Shown here piece by piece: positions 34,236 through 43,711 of a stretch of DNA of 64,000 nucleotides. The notes beneath the pieces were generated by a model. That model ran no database searches and had not been told where the DNA came from. It was given only the letters and a program-made list of their open reading frames with translations. This DNA is from Modestobacter sp. VKM Ac-2986 (GTDB lineage: Bacteria > Actinomycetota > Actinomycetes > Mycobacteriales > Geodermatophilaceae): NCBI RefSeq assembly GCF_026967795.1, contig NZ_JAPVBH010000002.1, positions 496,001 through 560,000 of the forward strand, in the 5' to 3' direction. The number at the start of each line of letters is the position of its first letter. Position 1 is the stretch's first letter. Position numbers and translations under genes: made by a program.

Positions 34236-35182
34236 TGGAGGAACCCCCCACGCTTGCGGGTCGCGAACAGGAAGATGTAGACGCCGATGAAGACGACGAT
34301 CCCCAGGGCGAAGGAGATCGCCGAGGCGTAGTTGAACTGGGCGAACCGGAAGGCCAGGTTGAACGCGTAGACGTTCGGCGTGATGTCGGTGCCGATCGCC
34401 CCGTTCGAGATCGGGGTCAGCACCTGGGGTTCGGCGAAGAACTGCAGGGTCCCGATCAGGGAGAACACCAGGACCAGGATCAGCGCCGAGCTGATCATCG
34501 GGATCTTGATCCGGGTGGCGATCTGCCAGGACCCGGCTCCGTCGATCTTCGCTGCCTCGTAGACCGACGGGTCGATGCCCTGCAGCGCCGCGTACAGGAT
34601 GATCATGAAGTAGCCGGCCCACTGCCAGGTCACGACGTTGGTGAACCCGTAGAACAGGTTGTCCGGGCTGAGCAGGAAGGGCGCGTCGTCCCCGAAGAGC
34701 TGCTCCAGCGGCCCGAAGCTCGGGCTGTAGAGGAAGCCCCAGATCACCGCGCCGATCACGGCCGGGATGGCGTACGGGATGAAGATCATGAGCCGGGCGA
34801 AACGCGAGAACCGGCTGGTGACCGAGTCCAGCACCAGGGCCGCGGCCAGCGCCACGATCATCTGCGCCGGGATGACGATGAAGGAGAAGCGGACGACGAA
34901 CCAGACACCGTTGAGGAACGACGGGTCGGAGAACGCGCGGCTGTAGTTCTCCAGTCCGGCGAAACGCTCACCGGTGGCCAGCCCCTTGGTGTAGAGGCTC
35001 AGGTAGAAGGCGTAGAGCAGCGGCGCGATCAGGAAGACGAGGAAGACCACGGCGAAGGGCGCCAGGAACGCCCAGCCGATCAGGCCCTGGGAACGACCCC
35101 GGCCCTGCTTCCGTCGTCGCTGGCCGGCCGGCGGGCCCGCGGTGGGTGCATCCGGCCGCGGTGCCGTGTGCAGCGTTGCCAT
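34232..35182 (-). CDS. Sugar ABC transporter permease (MalF/AraP-like)
   Basis: 316-residue CUT1 permease with a basic N-terminal tail (RRRKQGRGRSQ) and six membrane segments (LIGWAFLAPFAVVFLVFLIAPLLYAFYLSLY first). EAA loop: DPSVYEAAKIDGAGSWQIATRIKIPMI. It pairs with the next permease. A 15-bp hairpin separates it from the binding-protein gene upstream, which would favour higher expression of the binding protein. Confidence 0.93.
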   Translation of the reverse strand: MATLHTAPRPDAPTAGPPAGQRRRKQGRGRSQGLIGWAFLAPFAVVFLVFLIAPLLYAFYLSLYTKGLATGERFAGLENYSRAFSDPSFLNGVWFVVRFSFIVIPAQMIVALAAALVLDSVTSRFSRFARLMIFIPYAIPAVIGAVIWGFLYSPSFGPLEQLFGDDAPFLLSPDNLFYGFTNVVTWQWAGYFMIILYAALQGIDPSVYEAAKIDGAGSWQIATRIKIPMISSALILVLVFSLIGTLQFFAEPQVLTPISNGAIGTDITPNVYAFNLAFRFAQFNYASAISFALGIVVFIGVYIFLFATRKRGGFLQ

Positions 35183-35213
35183 TCCGACTCGCTCTCGTGC
35201 GGTGGAGGGGGTG

Positions 35214-35248
35214 CGGGTCCCGGGAGAGGGCGGCTCTCCCGGGACCCG
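35214..35248 (-). terminator. Intercistronic hairpin after the sugar-binding protein gene
   Basis: CGGGTCCCGGGAGAG (35214-35228), loop GGCGG, perfect complement (35234-35248): a 15-bp stem 22 bases past the binding-protein stop. Such elements commonly attenuate read-through into the permeases and protect the upstream mRNA. Confidence 0.75.
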
Positions 35249-35270
35249 ACGTCACGGTGGGTGGATCAGG

Positions 35271-36623
35271 TCACTTCAGCGTGAAGCCCTGCTGGGTCGC
35301 GTAGGTCTCCATCTCGGCCTGCAGGTCGTCCAGCGCCTGGGAGCCGCTCTTCTCGCCGTTGTTGATCGCGGCGATCTCCTCGGTGAACTGGGCGTAGAAG
35401 GTCGTGCCGAAGGGGCTGTACGTGGAGCCCTCGTACGCCTCGGCCGCGGGGATGTAGACGTCCTTGTTCGCGGTCTGCCCGGAGAAGAACTCGGTCTCGT
35501 TGTCGATGAACTCCTGGGAGGTCAGGATCGACTGGTTCAGCGGGAAGATCGTCTGGCTCTCCCAGCCGTCGGTCAGCGAGGCCTCGTCCGCGTAGAGCTC
35601 CTTGGCCACCAGGGCCGCGTTCTCCTTCTGCTGGGACTGGCTGGTCACCGACCAGACCGACCCGCCCCAGTTGACCGACACCGGGTTCGCGGTGTCCCAC
35701 TGGGGCAGCGGCGCGACGGCCCAGTTGCCGGCGTCGGCACCCTCGCCGGCGCCGGCGCCGGTCAGGTAGCCGGGAGCCCAGGCGGCGGAGATGTAGGTGG
35801 CGTAGTCACCGGCGATCGCACCGGCGATGTAGTCGGTCGTGAACTGGTCCTGGGTGCCCACGATGCCGTCCTCCACGAGGCCCGCCCAGTAGTCGAGCAC
35901 CTCCTTGCTCTCCGGCCCGTTGAGGTCGATCGACAGCTCGGTGGGGTTGGCCGAGTCGTAGACCCACGGCTCGGCACCGTTCTGCTGCATGAGCGCGACC
36001 GTCGGGGCCGGCACGTTGGCCGGGAGGTCGCCCATGAGCGGGCCGCCCTCGGCCTTGAGCTTCTCGCCGGCCGCCCGGTACTCGTCCCACGTGGTGGGCG
36101 GGGTGATGCCGTACTGCTCGAAGACGTCGGTGCGGTACATCATCGCCATCGGCCCGCCGTCGACCGGGATGCCGTAGACGGCGTCGCCGCTGGAGACGTC
36201 CTTCCAGGCACCCTCACCGAAGTTCCCCTGGACGTCGGCGGCGCCGTACTCGGTCAGGTCGACCAGTGCCTCCTGCAGGGCGAACACCGGCACGGTGTCG
36301 GTCTCGAGCATGATCACGTCGGGGGCACCGGTGCCCGCGGAGACCGCGGTCTGGAAGCGGGCGTACTCGTCGGCGCCCTGACCGGCGTTGGTCAGGCAGA
36401 CCTGGACGTCGTCGTGACCCTCGTTGAAGTTCTCCACGACCGTCGCGGCGTTGGGGTACCAGGCCCACACGGAGACGATGGCGGCCTCGGTCTTGGTGAT
36501 GGGGACGCTGCAGCTGCCGGGGTCGACAGCGGCGCCCGCTTCCTCCTCACCGCCACCGCAGGCGGAGAGCGAGGCCACGACGGTGCCGGCGCCGATGACG
36601 GCGGCGAGGACTCTGTTCTTCAC
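35271..36623 (-). CDS. Sugar-binding lipoprotein of the arabinoside ABC importer
   Basis: 450-residue CUT1 solute-binding protein. Signal peptide NRVLAAVIGAGTVVASLSAC with lipobox LSAC. The mature domain has AAIVSVWAWYPNAATVVENFNE, DVIMLETDTVPVF, GIPVDGGPMAMMYRTDVFEQYGI and NWAVAPLPQWDTANPVSVNWGGS, all typical of MalE/AraN-like binding proteins. GTG 36623 with GAGGGAG upstream. First structural gene downstream of the LacI regulator and its operator. Likely ligand, from context, is an arabinofuranosyl oligosaccharide. Confidence 0.92.
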   Translation of the reverse strand: MKNRVLAAVIGAGTVVASLSACGGGEEEAGAAVDPGSCSVPITKTEAAIVSVWAWYPNAATVVENFNEGHDDVQVCLTNAGQGADEYARFQTAVSAGTGAPDVIMLETDTVPVFALQEALVDLTEYGAADVQGNFGEGAWKDVSSGDAVYGIPVDGGPMAMMYRTDVFEQYGITPPTTWDEYRAAGEKLKAEGGPLMGDLPANVPAPTVALMQQNGAEPWVYDSANPTELSIDLNGPESKEVLDYWAGLVEDGIVGTQDQFTTDYIAGAIAGDYATYISAAWAPGYLTGAGAGEGADAGNWAVAPLPQWDTANPVSVNWGGSVWSVTSQSQQKENAALVAKELYADEASLTDGWESQTIFPLNQSILTSQEFIDNETEFFSGQTANKDVYIPAAEAYEGSTYSPFGTTFYAQFTEEIAAINNGEKSGSQALDDLQAEMETYATQQGFTLK

Positions 36624-36759
36624 GGTGCTCCCTCTCGGAGTCGCACCCCACGACGTCGTCGTCTGGGGGTGGAGCAGGTCCTGCGACCGGCTGGAGCCGG
36701 TGCCTGGGCGGAGCCGACCAACCTCGCGGGAGAGCCGGACCCTGTGGTGCAGGACACGA

Positions 36760-36775
36760 TTTACAACGTTGTGAA
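36760..36775 (-). promoter_or_regulatory. LacI-family operator for the arabinoside operon
   Basis: TTTACAACGTTGTGAA: 8-bp half-sites around a central CG, one mismatch, strongly AT-rich against the background. It lies between the LacI regulator gene and the binding-protein gene, 137 bases upstream of the latter. Shape and centre match LacI/GalR-family operators. The adjacent regulator is the obvious ligand-responsive repressor. Confidence 0.75.
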
Positions 36776-36890
36776 CGGCATCGTGCTGAACGCCCGGGGT
36801 CATGTCAAGGAGGGGTGACCGTGTCGTTACCGAGTCCTCGGCCGACGTCGCGGTGGCTGCCCGCGACTCCCCCGGACGGCAGCTCCCGGC

Positions 36891-37889
36891 TCAGCTGGAG
36901 GCGCGCTCCACCAGCGACCAGCCCACCGGCACGTGTTGTACCGGGAGGTCCCGGTCGGCGATCCGGCGGACCAGCGCGGCCACCGCGGACTCGGCGATCT
37001 CCCGGCGTCCGGGGTCGATGGTGGTCAACGCCGGCTGGGAGTACTGGCCGTCGTCGGTGTTGTCGAAGCCGACGACCGCGACGTCCTCGGGCACCTTGCG
37101 CCCTGCGGTGATCAGCGCGTGCATCGCCCCCAGGGCGAGCGTGTCGTTCAGCGCGAACACCGCGTCGAACTCGACGCCGGACTGCATCAGCTGCTGGGCG
37201 GCCTCCGCGCCCTGGTGGCGGTACCAGAGCTCGGCCGGCCCGAACAACCGCTCGTCGACGGCGATGCCCGCCTCCTCCAGCGCCTCCCGGTACCCCCGCA
37301 GACGCAGCCCGGCCGACCCGATGACCTCCCCCGGGTGCACGCCCACCACCGCGATCCGGCGGCGCCCGCGCTCCAGGAGGTACCGGGTCGCCGCCCGCGC
37401 CGTCTCGACGTTCTGGATCATCACGTGGTCGACGGTGGGGTGGAACAGCCGCTCCCCGAGCAGCACCATGGGCAGGTCGATCTCCAGCAGCCCGACGTCC
37501 TCGGCCGTCATGCCCAGCGGGCTGAAGAGCAGGCCGTCGACCATCCGCAGCCGAGCGCTGGTGAGCAGGTCGACCTCCCGCTGGCGGTCCCGGTTGGTCT
37601 GCTCGATCAGCACCACCAGGCCCCGGCGCTCGGCGGCCCGGATCACCTCGTCGGCGAGTTCGGCGAAGTACGGCAGCCGCAGCTCGGGCACGGCGAGGCT
37701 GATCGCCCCGTTGCGGCCCGACCGCAGGCTGCGCGCGGAGAGGTTGGGTTGGTAGCCCAGCTGCGCGATGGCGTCCAGCACGCGCTGGCGGGTGCTGGGT
37801 CGGACGTGCGGGTAGTCGTTGACGACGTTGGAGACGGTCTTGAAGGACACGCCCGCGAGCCGGGCCACGTCGTGCAGGGTGGCGGCCAC
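36891..37889 (-). CDS. LacI-family transcriptional regulator
   Basis: 332-residue repressor. HTH: TLHDVARLAGVSFKTVSNVVNDYPHVRPSTRQRV, hinge LGYQPNLSARSLRSGR. Sugar-binding periplasmic-fold domain follows, with DGLLFSPLGM, VVGVHPGEVIGSAGLRLRGYREAL, DAVFALNDTLALG and VVGFDNTDDGQYSQPALTTID. GTG 37889 is preferred over the TTG at 37895 because GGGAGG lies 9 bases ahead. It probably represses the arabinofuranoside operon through the operator at 36760. An 8-bp inverted repeat (CCGACCGG/CCGGTCGG, 37930-37951) lies in its upstream region. Confidence 0.93.
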   Translation of the reverse strand: MAATLHDVARLAGVSFKTVSNVVNDYPHVRPSTRQRVLDAIAQLGYQPNLSARSLRSGRNGAISLAVPELRLPYFAELADEVIRAAERRGLVVLIEQTNRDRQREVDLLTSARLRMVDGLLFSPLGMTAEDVGLLEIDLPMVLLGERLFHPTVDHVMIQNVETARAATRYLLERGRRRIAVVGVHPGEVIGSAGLRLRGYREALEEAGIAVDERLFGPAELWYRHQGAEAAQQLMQSGVEFDAVFALNDTLALGAMHALITAGRKVPEDVAVVGFDNTDDGQYSQPALTTIDPGRREIAESAVAALVRRIADRDLPVQHVPVGWSLVERASS

Positions 37890-38010
37890 CAGCAAGGTCC
37901 TCCCGGTCCGTCGGCGCTGCGACGCGGCACCGACCGGGAAGTACCGGTCGGCGCCCGTGCGCCGCTCCGGGGGAGCCTGCCACAGCGGACGGCCGCGACC
38001 GGCGCGGCAG

Positions 38011-38038
38011 CGCGGGACCGGTGGGGACCGGTCCCGCG
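38011..38038 (-). terminator. Terminator of the tRNA-Sec gene
   Basis: CGCGGGACCGGT, loop GGGG, perfect complement: a 12-bp GC-rich stem whose near edge is 13 bases past the CCA end of selC on the minus strand. Confidence 0.75.
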
Positions 38039-38050
38039 TGCGGACGCAGC

Positions 38051-38146
38051 TGGCGGAGGCGGACGGGAATCGAACCCGCCTGACCGAGATGCTCGATCAC
38101 GTCGGCTTTAGAGGCCGCGGGGGCCACCAGACACCCTGACGCCTCC
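38051..38146 (-). tRNA. selC: tRNA-Sec with CUA anticodon (reads UAG)
   Basis: 96-base gene including encoded CCA. The acceptor GGAGGCG pairs with CGCCTCC. Acceptor plus T stem total 13 bp, the bacterial tRNA-Sec hallmark needed for SelB. D arm is long with a 4-base TGGT loop. The anticodon stem CGGC/GCCG encloses CTCTAAA, so positions 34-36 read CUA. E. coli tRNA-Sec has CTTCAAA here (anticodon UCA). The variable arm is an 8-bp stem (TGATCGAG with CTCGGTCA) and CAT loop. T loop TTCGATT. UAG-decoding tRNA-Sec is established for Geodermatophilus and Blastococcus. A TAGGCT -10 lies 7 bases upstream, so transcription should begin at or next to base 1. Confidence 0.96.
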
Positions 38147-38153
38147 ACCGCCG

Positions 38154-38200
38154 AGCCTACTGGGGCGCGCGGACCGGGGCGTGCACGCCGGTCGTAGATT
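38154..38200. promoter_or_regulatory. Divergent selC/selD promoter region
   Basis: Minus-strand TAGGCT (38154-38159) serves selC. Plus-strand TAGATT (38195-38200) lies exactly six bases before the selD ATG. Between them is a 12-bp perfect palindrome GGCGTGCACGCC (38178-38189) flanked by GACC and GGTC, a candidate shared operator. Confidence 0.55.
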
Positions 38201-38206
38201 CGGGGC

Positions 38207-39208
<1,002 letters not shown>

Positions 39209-39265
39209 CCCCCGGGGGCGAAAGTGGCCACTTCCACCCTCCCGGGGCGGGGGTAGGTTCCCGGC

Positions 39266-40231
39266 ATGCTGGCCGCCTTCGTCTCCGCGCCCTCACCCGA
39301 CGACCCGCTCTCGGTGCTGGAGGTGGGTGAGCGGCCCGAGCCGGAGGCGCCCGAGGGCTGGACGACGGTCACGGTGAAGGCGGCTGCGCTCAACCACCAC
39401 GACCTGTTCAGCCTGCGCGGCGTCGGGCTGCCCGCCGAGCGGATGCCGATGACCCTGGGCTGCGACGCCGCGGGCACCGACGCCGACGGGAACGAGGTCG
39501 TCGTCCATGCGGTGGTGTCCAGCCCCGGGTGGACCGGTGACGAGACACTGGACCCCAAGCGGTCGCTGCTGTCCGAGCGGTACCAGGGCACGCTTGCCGA
39601 ACGGGTCGCCGTCCCGGCGCGCAACGTCGTCCCGAAGCCGACGGCGCTGTCGTTCGCCGAGGCCGCCTGCCTGCCCACGGCCTGGCTGACCGCGTACCGG
39701 ATGCTGTTCGTCCGCTCGGGGCTGCGGCCGGGTCAGACGGTGCTGGTGCAGGGCGCCAGCGGTGGCGTGGCCACCGCACTGGTCCAGCTGGGCACGGCCG
39801 CGGGCTACCGGATGTGGGTGACCGGGCGCAGCGAGGAGAAGCGGACGGCGGCGCTCGCCCTGGGTGCTGAGCAGGCGTTCGAGCCCGGCGCTCGGCTGCC
39901 CGAGCGCGTGGACGGCGTGATGGAGAGCGTCGGGAAGGCCACCTGGGCGCACAGCATCCGGTCACTCAAGCCCGGCGGCGTCGTCGTCACCTGCGGGGCG
40001 ACCACCGGGTTCGACCCGAGCGCGGAGCTGAACCGGGTGTTCTTCACCCAGCTGTCGGTGGTGGGGTCCACGATGGGCACCCGGGAGGAACTGGCCCAGC
40101 TGATGCGGATGCTCGAGGTCACCGGGGTGCGCCCGCAGATCGACGTCGAGCTGCCGCTGCGTGAGGCCCGCGAGGGGTTTGCGCGGATGCTCGAGGGGCG
40201 CACCAACGGGAAGATCGTGTTCGTCGGCTGA
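39266..40231 (+). CDS. MDR-family zinc-binding-type dehydrogenase/quinone oxidoreductase
   Basis: 321-residue medium-chain reductase. N-terminal GroES-like domain: VTVKAAALNHHDLFSLRGVGL, LGCDAAGTD. Rossmann part: TVLVQGASGGVATALVQLGTAAGYRMWVTGRSEEKR. The structural zinc cysteines are absent, as in quinone oxidoreductase-like members. Substrate unknown. TAGGTT (39254-39259) lies exactly six bases before the ATG. Followed closely by a small gene, possibly co-transcribed. Confidence 0.9.
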   Translation: MLAAFVSAPSPDDPLSVLEVGERPEPEAPEGWTTVTVKAAALNHHDLFSLRGVGLPAERMPMTLGCDAAGTDADGNEVVVHAVVSSPGWTGDETLDPKRSLLSERYQGTLAERVAVPARNVVPKPTALSFAEAACLPTAWLTAYRMLFVRSGLRPGQTVLVQGASGGVATALVQLGTAAGYRMWVTGRSEEKRTAALALGAEQAFEPGARLPERVDGVMESVGKATWAHSIRSLKPGGVVVTCGATTGFDPSAELNRVFFTQLSVVGSTMGTREELAQLMRMLEVTGVRPQIDVELPLREAREGFARMLEGRTNGKIVFVG

Positions 40232-40245
40232 AGAGGGTGGTCCCG

Positions 40246-40545
40246 GTGATCGCACGCACCTGGCGGGGGTGGGTCCGCAGCGAGGACCGGGCGGCCTACG
40301 CCGCCTACGTCGAGGAGACGGGGATGGCGCAGTACCGGCGGACGCCGGGCAACATGGCGGCACACCTGCTCACCCGCGACCTGGGCGACGGCCGGGCCGA
40401 GGTGGTCACGGTGAGCCTGTGGGCGTCACTGGACGACGTCCGGGCCTTCGCCGGGGACGACGTGGACGCAGCCGTCTTCTACCCCGAGGACGACCGGTAC
40501 CTCGTCGACCGCGAGCGCACCGTCACCCACTACGAGGTGCACTGA
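40246..40545 (+). CDS. Antibiotic biosynthesis monooxygenase-like small protein
   Basis: 99-residue dimeric alpha/beta-barrel-like protein: VIARTWRGWVRSEDRAAYAAYVEETG at the start and a C-terminal RYLVDRERTVTHYEVH. The fold resembles ABM and related ferredoxin-like domains. Catalysis cannot be judged. GTG 40246 is chosen over GTG 40237 because it gives the usual (M)IARTWRG start with GAGGG about nine bases ahead. It is 14 bp downstream of the MDR gene and converges with the MOSC gene. Confidence 0.78.
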   Translation: MIARTWRGWVRSEDRAAYAAYVEETGMAQYRRTPGNMAAHLLTRDLGDGRAEVVTVSLWASLDDVRAFAGDDVDAAVFYPEDDRYLVDRERTVTHYEVH

Positions 40546-40551
40546 GACCTG

Positions 40552-41205
40552 TCAGGCCCGGGCGCGCTGCCGCTCGATCTTGGCGGCGAGCACCGGCTGG
40601 TCCTTGAGCGGCATGAACGGCAGCGCCGGCTCCAGCTCGGGCAGCCGCGCCCGCTGGGTCATCACGATCCGGAAGCCGGTGGCCACGGTGATGCCGTGGT
40701 CGGGGCGGGAGACCACCTCGACGGCGTCGCCGGCACCGAGCTCACCGGTCTCCAGCACCCGGAGGTAGACGCCGGTCGCCCCGTGGGCGGCGAACCGCTT
40801 GACCAGGTCCGGCACGTCCCAGAAGCGGGCGAAGTTGGCGCACGGGGTGCGCCAGGCGGTGACCTCGAGCAGCGCCGTCCCGACCTGCCAGCGCTCGCCG
40901 AACACGGCCGCGTCCAGGTCGACCCCGGACGTGCGCAGGTTCTCCCCGAACCGGCCGGGCGGCAGCTCGCGCCCGAGCTCGGCGGACCAGAAGTCGGCGT
41001 CGGCCTGGGCGTAGGCGTAGACCGCCTGACCCTCGCCACCGTGGTGCTTCTTGTTGACCTGCACGTCGCCGTCCAGGCCCAGCGGGTGGACGGCGACCCG
41101 GCCGGCGACCGGCTTCTTGTCGATGCCGGAGCGGTTCGGGCGCTTGTCCGGCAGCGGCAGGAGGTCGCTCCCCGAGACGCAGACCGCCTCCAGCCGCCCG
41201 GTCAC
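40552..41205 (-). CDS. MOSC domain-containing protein (YiiM-like)
   Basis: 217-residue protein of the molybdenum-cofactor sulfurase C-terminal (MOSC) family. Motifs: GRVAVHPLGLDGDVQVNKKHHGGEGQAVYAYA, the FGENLRTSGVDL loop, and TAWRTPCANFARF with the conserved Cys. The C-terminal three-helix 3-alpha segment is present. YiiM relatives bind Moco and reduce N-hydroxylated compounds. GTG 41205 removes an unlikely Arg-rich extension. Confidence 0.88.
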   Translation of the reverse strand: MTGRLEAVCVSGSDLLPLPDKRPNRSGIDKKPVAGRVAVHPLGLDGDVQVNKKHHGGEGQAVYAYAQADADFWSAELGRELPPGRFGENLRTSGVDLDAAVFGERWQVGTALLEVTAWRTPCANFARFWDVPDLVKRFAAHGATGVYLRVLETGELGAGDAVEVVSRPDHGITVATGFRIVMTQRARLPELEPALPFMPLKDQPVLAAKIERQRARA

Positions 41206-41228
41206 GCGCCCAGCTCGCTGGCGCTCGC

Positions 41229-41283
41229 CGGGCACGTGCCCGAGGGTGCTCCGCTCCTGAGTGAGCTCGCGAGCTCGCTCACT
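41229..41283. other. Palindromes between MOSC and lepA genes
   Basis: A perfect 14-bp palindrome CGGGCACGTGCCCG (41229-41242) upstream of the MOSC start, and an AGTGAGC / GCTCACT inverted repeat (41260-41283) whose right arm overlaps the lepA stop. The second is probably the lepA terminator. The first could be an operator. Confidence 0.45.
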
Positions 41284-43108
41284 TCTTGCTGGCCGTGGAC
41301 TCGTTGGTGGAGAGCGCGGCCACGAAGGCCTCCTGGGGGACCTCGACGCGGCCGACCATCTTCATCCGCTTCTTGCCCTCCTTCTGCTTCTCCAGCAGCT
41401 TGCGCTTGCGGGTGATGTCACCGCCGTAGCACTTGGCCAGCACGTCCTTGCGGATCGCGCGGACGGTCTCGCGGGCGATGACCCGGGCGCCGACGGCGGC
41501 CTGGATCGGCACCTCGAACTGCTGGCGCGGGATCAGCTCGCGGAGCTTGCCGGCCATGAGCACGCCGTAGCTGTAGGCCTTGTCCTTGTGCACGATCGCG
41601 GAGAACGCGTCGACGGCCTCGCCCTGCAGCAGGATGTCCACCTTCACCAGGTCGGACACCTGCTCGCCGGCCTCCTGGTAGTCCAGGCTCGCGTAGCCGC
41701 GGGTGCGGGACTTCAGCGCGTCGAAGAAGTCGAAGATGATCTCGCCGAGGGGCAGCGTGTAGCGCAGCTCGACGCGGGTCTCGGACAGGTAGTCCATGCC
41801 GGTCAGCGCGCCGCGGCGGCCCTGGCAGAGCTCCATGATCGCGCCGGTGTAGTCGCTGGGGGCGATGATCGTGGCGTTGACGACCGGCTCGTAGACGGCC
41901 TCCATCTTCCCGTGCGGCCAGTCGCTGGGGTTGGTGACGACGACCTCGCTCTTGTCCTCCATCACCACCCGGTAGACGACGTTGGGCGCGGTCGAGATCA
42001 GGCTCAGCCCGGCCTCGCGCTCCAGCCGCTCGCGGACGATCTCCAGGTGCAGCAGGCCGAGGAAGCCCACCCGGAAGCCGAAGCCCAGTGCGGCGGAGGT
42101 CTCGGGCTCGTAGACCAGCGCGGCGTCGTTGAGCAGCAGCTTGTCCAGCGCCTCGCGCAGCAGCTGGTACTCGCTGCCGTCGATCGGGTACAGGCCGGAG
42201 TAGACCATCGGCTTGGGGTCGCTGTAGCCGCCGATCGGCTCAGCGGCCGGCTTGTGCTGCAGCGTGACGGTGTCACCGACGCGGGACTGGCGGACGTCCT
42301 TCACCCCGGTGATGAAGTAGCCGACCTCGCCGACCCCGAGCCCCTCGACCGGCTTGGGCTCCGGGGAGATGACGCCGATCTCCAGCAGCTCGTGGTTGGC
42401 GCCGGTGGACATCATCTTGATCCGGTCGCGGCCGGAGATCCGGCCGTCCATGACCCGGACGTAGGTGATGACGCCGCGGTAGATGTCGTAGACCGAGTCG
42501 AAGATCATCGCCCGCGCCGGCCCGTCGGCGTCGCCGACCGGAGCCGGGATCTTGGCCACGATCTCGTCCAGCAGCTCGGGCACGCCGACACCGGTCTTGC
42601 CGCTGACCCGCAGGACGTCGCCGGGCTCGCAGCCGATGATGTTGGCGATCTCCGCGGCGAACTTCTCCGGCTGGGCCGCCGGCAGGTCGATCTTGTTGAG
42701 CACCGGGATGATCGTCAGGTTGTTCTCGAGCGCCAGGTAGAGGTTCGCCAGCGTCTGCGCCTCGATGCCCTGCGCGGCGTCGACCAGGAGGACTGCGCCC
42801 TCGCAGGCGGCCAGCGACCGGGACACCTCGTAGGTGAAGTCGACGTGCCCGGGGGTGTCGATCATGTCCAGGACGAACTCCTGGTCCCCGACCGTCCAGG
42901 GCAGCCGCACGTTCTGCGACTTGATGGTGATGCCGCGTTCGCGCTCGATGTCCATCCGGTCGAGGTACTGGGCGCGCATCTGGCGCCCCTCGACGATGCC
43001 GGTCACCTCGAGCATCCGGTCGGCCAACGTCGACTTGCCGTGGTCGATGTGGGCGATGATGCAGAAGTTCCGGATCCGGGCGGGATCGGTGCTGGCAGGA
43101 GTCGTCAC
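41279..43108 (-). CDS. lepA: Elongation factor 4 (LepA)
   Basis: Ribosome back-translocating GTPase, 609 aa. P-loop AHIDHGKST (residues 19-27), [38 protein letters not shown]. The LepA-specific C-terminal domain ends [29 protein letters not shown] 43108 replaces a longer frame whose first 31 residues are shadow sequence. Divergent from rpsT across 222 bp, the usual actinobacterial arrangement. Confidence 0.96.
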   Translation of the reverse strand: MTTPASTDPARIRNFCIIAHIDHGKSTLADRMLEVTGIVEGRQMRAQYLDRMDIERERGITIKSQNVRLPWTVGDQEFVLDMIDTPGHVDFTYEVSRSLAACEGAVLLVDAAQGIEAQTLANLYLALENNLTIIPVLNKIDLPAAQPEKFAAEIANIIGCEPGDVLRVSGKTGVGVPELLDEIVAKIPAPVGDADGPARAMIFDSVYDIYRGVITYVRVMDGRISGRDRIKMMSTGANHELLEIGVISPEPKPVEGLGVGEVGYFITGVKDVRQSRVGDTVTLQHKPAAEPIGGYSDPKPMVYSGLYPIDGSEYQLLREALDKLLLNDAALVYEPETSAALGFGFRVGFLGLLHLEIVRERLEREAGLSLISTAPNVVYRVVMEDKSEVVVTNPSDWPHGKMEAVYEPVVNATIIAPSDYTGAIMELCQGRRGALTGMDYLSETRVELRYTLPLGEIIFDFFDALKSRTRGYASLDYQEAGEQVSDLVKVDILLQGEAVDAFSAIVHKDKAYSYGVLMAGKLRELIPRQQFEVPIQAAVGARVIARETVRAIRKDVLAKCYGGDITRKRKLLEKQKEGKKRMKMVGRVEVPQEAFVAALSTNESTASKK

Positions 43109-43206
43109 AGTGCGCCCATCGTCCCATGGACTCGGCTGCCGTCCAGCGATCGCCCGCCACGTCGCCGTCGTCCGCGGTGGGCCGGCGGCCTCTCGGCCCA
43201 CGGCTG

Positions 43207-43235
43207 TTGGGCCGCAGGCCGAGGGCTGGTATCTT
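43207..43235 (+). promoter_or_regulatory. Housekeeping promoter of rpsT
   Basis: TTGGGC (43207-43212), 17-base spacer, TATCTT (43230-43235), 96 bases upstream of the rpsT start codon. Good SigA-type spacing. Confidence 0.65.
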
Positions 43236-43330
43236 GTGAGGCCGGTCCGCAGTGCGCTCTCGTTGCGCCGCGGACGTGCGACTCAGCACGAGCACTGACC
43301 CAGACTCCCAGAGACATTCGAGGCTCACGC

Positions 43331-43591
43331 GTGGCGAACATCAAGTCCCAGATCAAGCGGATCAAGACCAACGAGATCGCGCGCAAGCGCAACGTCGCGG
43401 TCAAGTCCTCGCTGAAGACCCAGGTGCGTCGTTTCCGCACCGCCGCCGACGCCGGCGACAAGGACGCTGCCCTCACCGCGCTCCAGATCGCCAGCAAGGC
43501 GCTGGACAAGGCCGCCAGCAAGGGCATCATCCACAAGAACCAGGCTGCGAACCGCAAGTCGGCGCTGGCCAAGAAGGTCGCCAGCCTCTGA
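43331..43591 (+). CDS. rpsT: 30S ribosomal protein S20
   Basis: 86-residue basic helical bundle protein: [25 protein letters not shown] at the N-terminus and [16 protein letters not shown] at the C-terminus are the S20 signatures. GTG start 43331 with GAGG 8 bases upstream. Monocistronic, with its own promoter and a strong terminator. Divergent from lepA. Confidence 0.97.
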   Translation: MANIKSQIKRIKTNEIARKRNVAVKSSLKTQVRRFRTAADAGDKDAALTALQIASKALDKAASKGIIHKNQAANRKSALAKKVASL

Positions 43592-43625
43592 CCTCCCGAG
43601 CGCGACCGCACGCCGGTCGCCTCGC

Positions 43626-43663
43626 CGACGAGCCCCTCTCCCCACCGGGAGAGGGGCTCGTCG
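43626..43663 (+). terminator. Terminator of rpsT
   Basis: 17-bp perfect stem (arm 43626-43642, complement 43647-43663) with CACC loop, 34 bases past the rpsT stop, converging with holA. Confidence 0.88.
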
Positions 43664-43711
43664 CCGTTCCGGGGTGCGACGCCGGACCGTCGGCCGGACC
43701 TGACCGGTCGC

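Noticed and set aside
31470-38146. Arabinoside cassette as a tRNA-integrated genomic island
   Set aside because: No integrase, transposase or direct repeat of the selC 3' end was found between selA and the arabinofuranosidase gene; insertion history is left as inference only.
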